A DNA stretch of 64,000 nt, from positions 806,001-870,000 of the forward strand of contig NZ_BKAU01000002.1 in the NCBI RefSeq assembly GCF_007992715.1. Reading direction: 5' to 3'. Positions 63,587 to 64,000 of the stretch are shown here, piece by piece. Within the stretch, counting starts at the first letter, position 1; each line of letters starts with the position of its first letter. Below the pieces are notes generated by a model, which saw only the letters and a program-made list of their open reading frames with translations, had not been told where the DNA came from and made no database searches. This stretch comes from Chitinophaga cymbidii (GTDB lineage Bacteria; Bacteroidota; Bacteroidia; Chitinophagales; Chitinophagaceae). A program made the translations under genes and the position numbers.

Positions 63587-64000
63587 CTTTTGTTATTTTT
63601 TTCCAGGTAAGCGGTGAGGTCCGAAATACTATTGATCTGCAATTCCTCCGCGGTCCCTTTCCGCATCATCAGCGCATAGGCGTTGTTGAAGCCGATGGGT
63701 TGCAGCCAGCGAAGATCATATTGCCGCAAGAATTGTTCCCGAACGTAATTATACACACTATCCTTGCTTTTTGTCAGTTCACTGACAAGTATGGCAGGCG
63801 GTTGCAGGATCACGAGGAGGCCGGTGCCGGTATATTCCGGGTACAGATCGATCTGGTCGTTGACGAGCGCATCGAAACATATCTTCGTGCCGCCGAGACC
63901 GGTTTTGGAGGAAACATCCAGGTCCGTATACCCTTTGATCAGCATTTTGTACATTTCTACCAGGATGTATTGTTCGGTGAATATTTTGGAGCCGATGCGC
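63583..64000 (-). CDS. OpuAC-type quaternary-amine ABC transporter binding domain, 5' partial and C-terminally short
   Basis: The frame stays open through the window edge at 64000, so the start is outside. The visible 138 residues begin RIGSKIFTEQYILVEM and continue with GLGGTKICFDALVNDQIDLY, PEYTGTG and IGFNNAYALMMRKG, the classic first half of glycine-betaine/choline/ergothioneine binding proteins. After SISDLTAYL the protein ends in KNNKR and stops, whereas the domain normally runs about 130 residues further. The stop overlaps the egtB start. In many relatives, including the ergothioneine transporter EgtU, such a domain is fused behind a permease; the cut-off left edge could hide one. It may be a truncated pseudogene or a minimal binding domain tied to ergothioneine or hercynine. 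Confidence 0.75.
   Translation of the reverse strand, partial: RIGSKIFTEQYILVEMYKMLIKGYTDLDVSSKTGLGGTKICFDALVNDQIDLYPEYTGTGLLVILQPPAILVSELTKSKDSVYNYVREQFLRQYDLRWLQPIGFNNAYALMMRKGTAEELQINSISDLTAYLEKNNKR

Overview
The window looks like a chromosomal segment of a member of the Bacteroidota, most likely Chitinophagaceae (Chitinophaga-like). Supporting signs are two complete SusC/SusD pairs plus the tail of a third SusD, many signal-peptide or lipoprotein polysaccharide-degrading enzymes, a protein with a gliding-motility type C-terminal sorting domain, and promoter-like TTTG / TAnnTTTG boxes instead of sigma70 consensus boxes. Base composition is moderately GC-rich with AT-rich intergenic DNA. 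No rRNA, tRNA, CRISPR array, transposase or phage gene was recognised.

Layout. (1) 1-2233: the last codons of a SusD gene and an overlapping GH115-like alpha-glucuronidase. (2) 3181-11074, minus strand: a tight operon of GH2, GH88, PL8 and GH2 enzymes, fitting breakdown of a uronic-acid-rich polysaccharide. (3) 11075-12283: a 1.2 kb gene-free stretch with four copies of a palindrome and a degenerate 37-bp tandem repeat. (4) 12284-19567: housekeeping and envelope genes (DUF2130 protein, HAD phosphatase, DUF4136 lipoprotein, outer-membrane barrel, ApbE, acyl-CoA dehydrogenase, exported YciI protein, PyrF). (5) 19684-21943: an exported isomerase-like TIM barrel and a Tat-exported Gfo/Idh/MocA oxidoreductase.

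(6) 21979-36915 is the most unusual part. A DeoR-type regulator is divergent from nine co-directional genes whose gaps never exceed about 46 bp: EEP-fold lipoprotein, SusC, SusD, YdcF-like protein, tandem EEP lipoprotein, MurQ, ceramidase-like protein, BadF-type sugar kinase and sialate-O-acetylesterase-like SGNH esterase. This is a SusCD locus with no recognisable glycoside hydrolase or polysaccharide lyase. MurQ next to a BadF-type kinase suggests N-acetylmuramic acid or a related amino sugar as the end product. Two near-identical 20-bp motifs, one between the -33 and -7 boxes, are strong candidate operators.

(7) 36925-48377: mixed single genes (PaiB-like flavoprotein, RDD protein, Mrp ATPase, 3-hydroxybutyryl-CoA dehydrogenase, GlxA-type regulator, VOC protein, small zinc ribbon, large T9SS-type adhesin-like protein, aldo/keto reductase, FtsX/MacB-type permease). 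(8) 48364-61430: a pectin/homogalacturonan locus under a LacI-type regulator: SusC, SusD, pectate lyase, GH28, GH105, tagaturonate reductase and uronate isomerase. Together they take pectin from the cell surface to altronate in the cytoplasm. (9) 61447-64000, minus strand: ergothioneine genes egtB and egtD directly behind a truncated OpuAC-type quaternary-amine binding domain that runs off the window edge.
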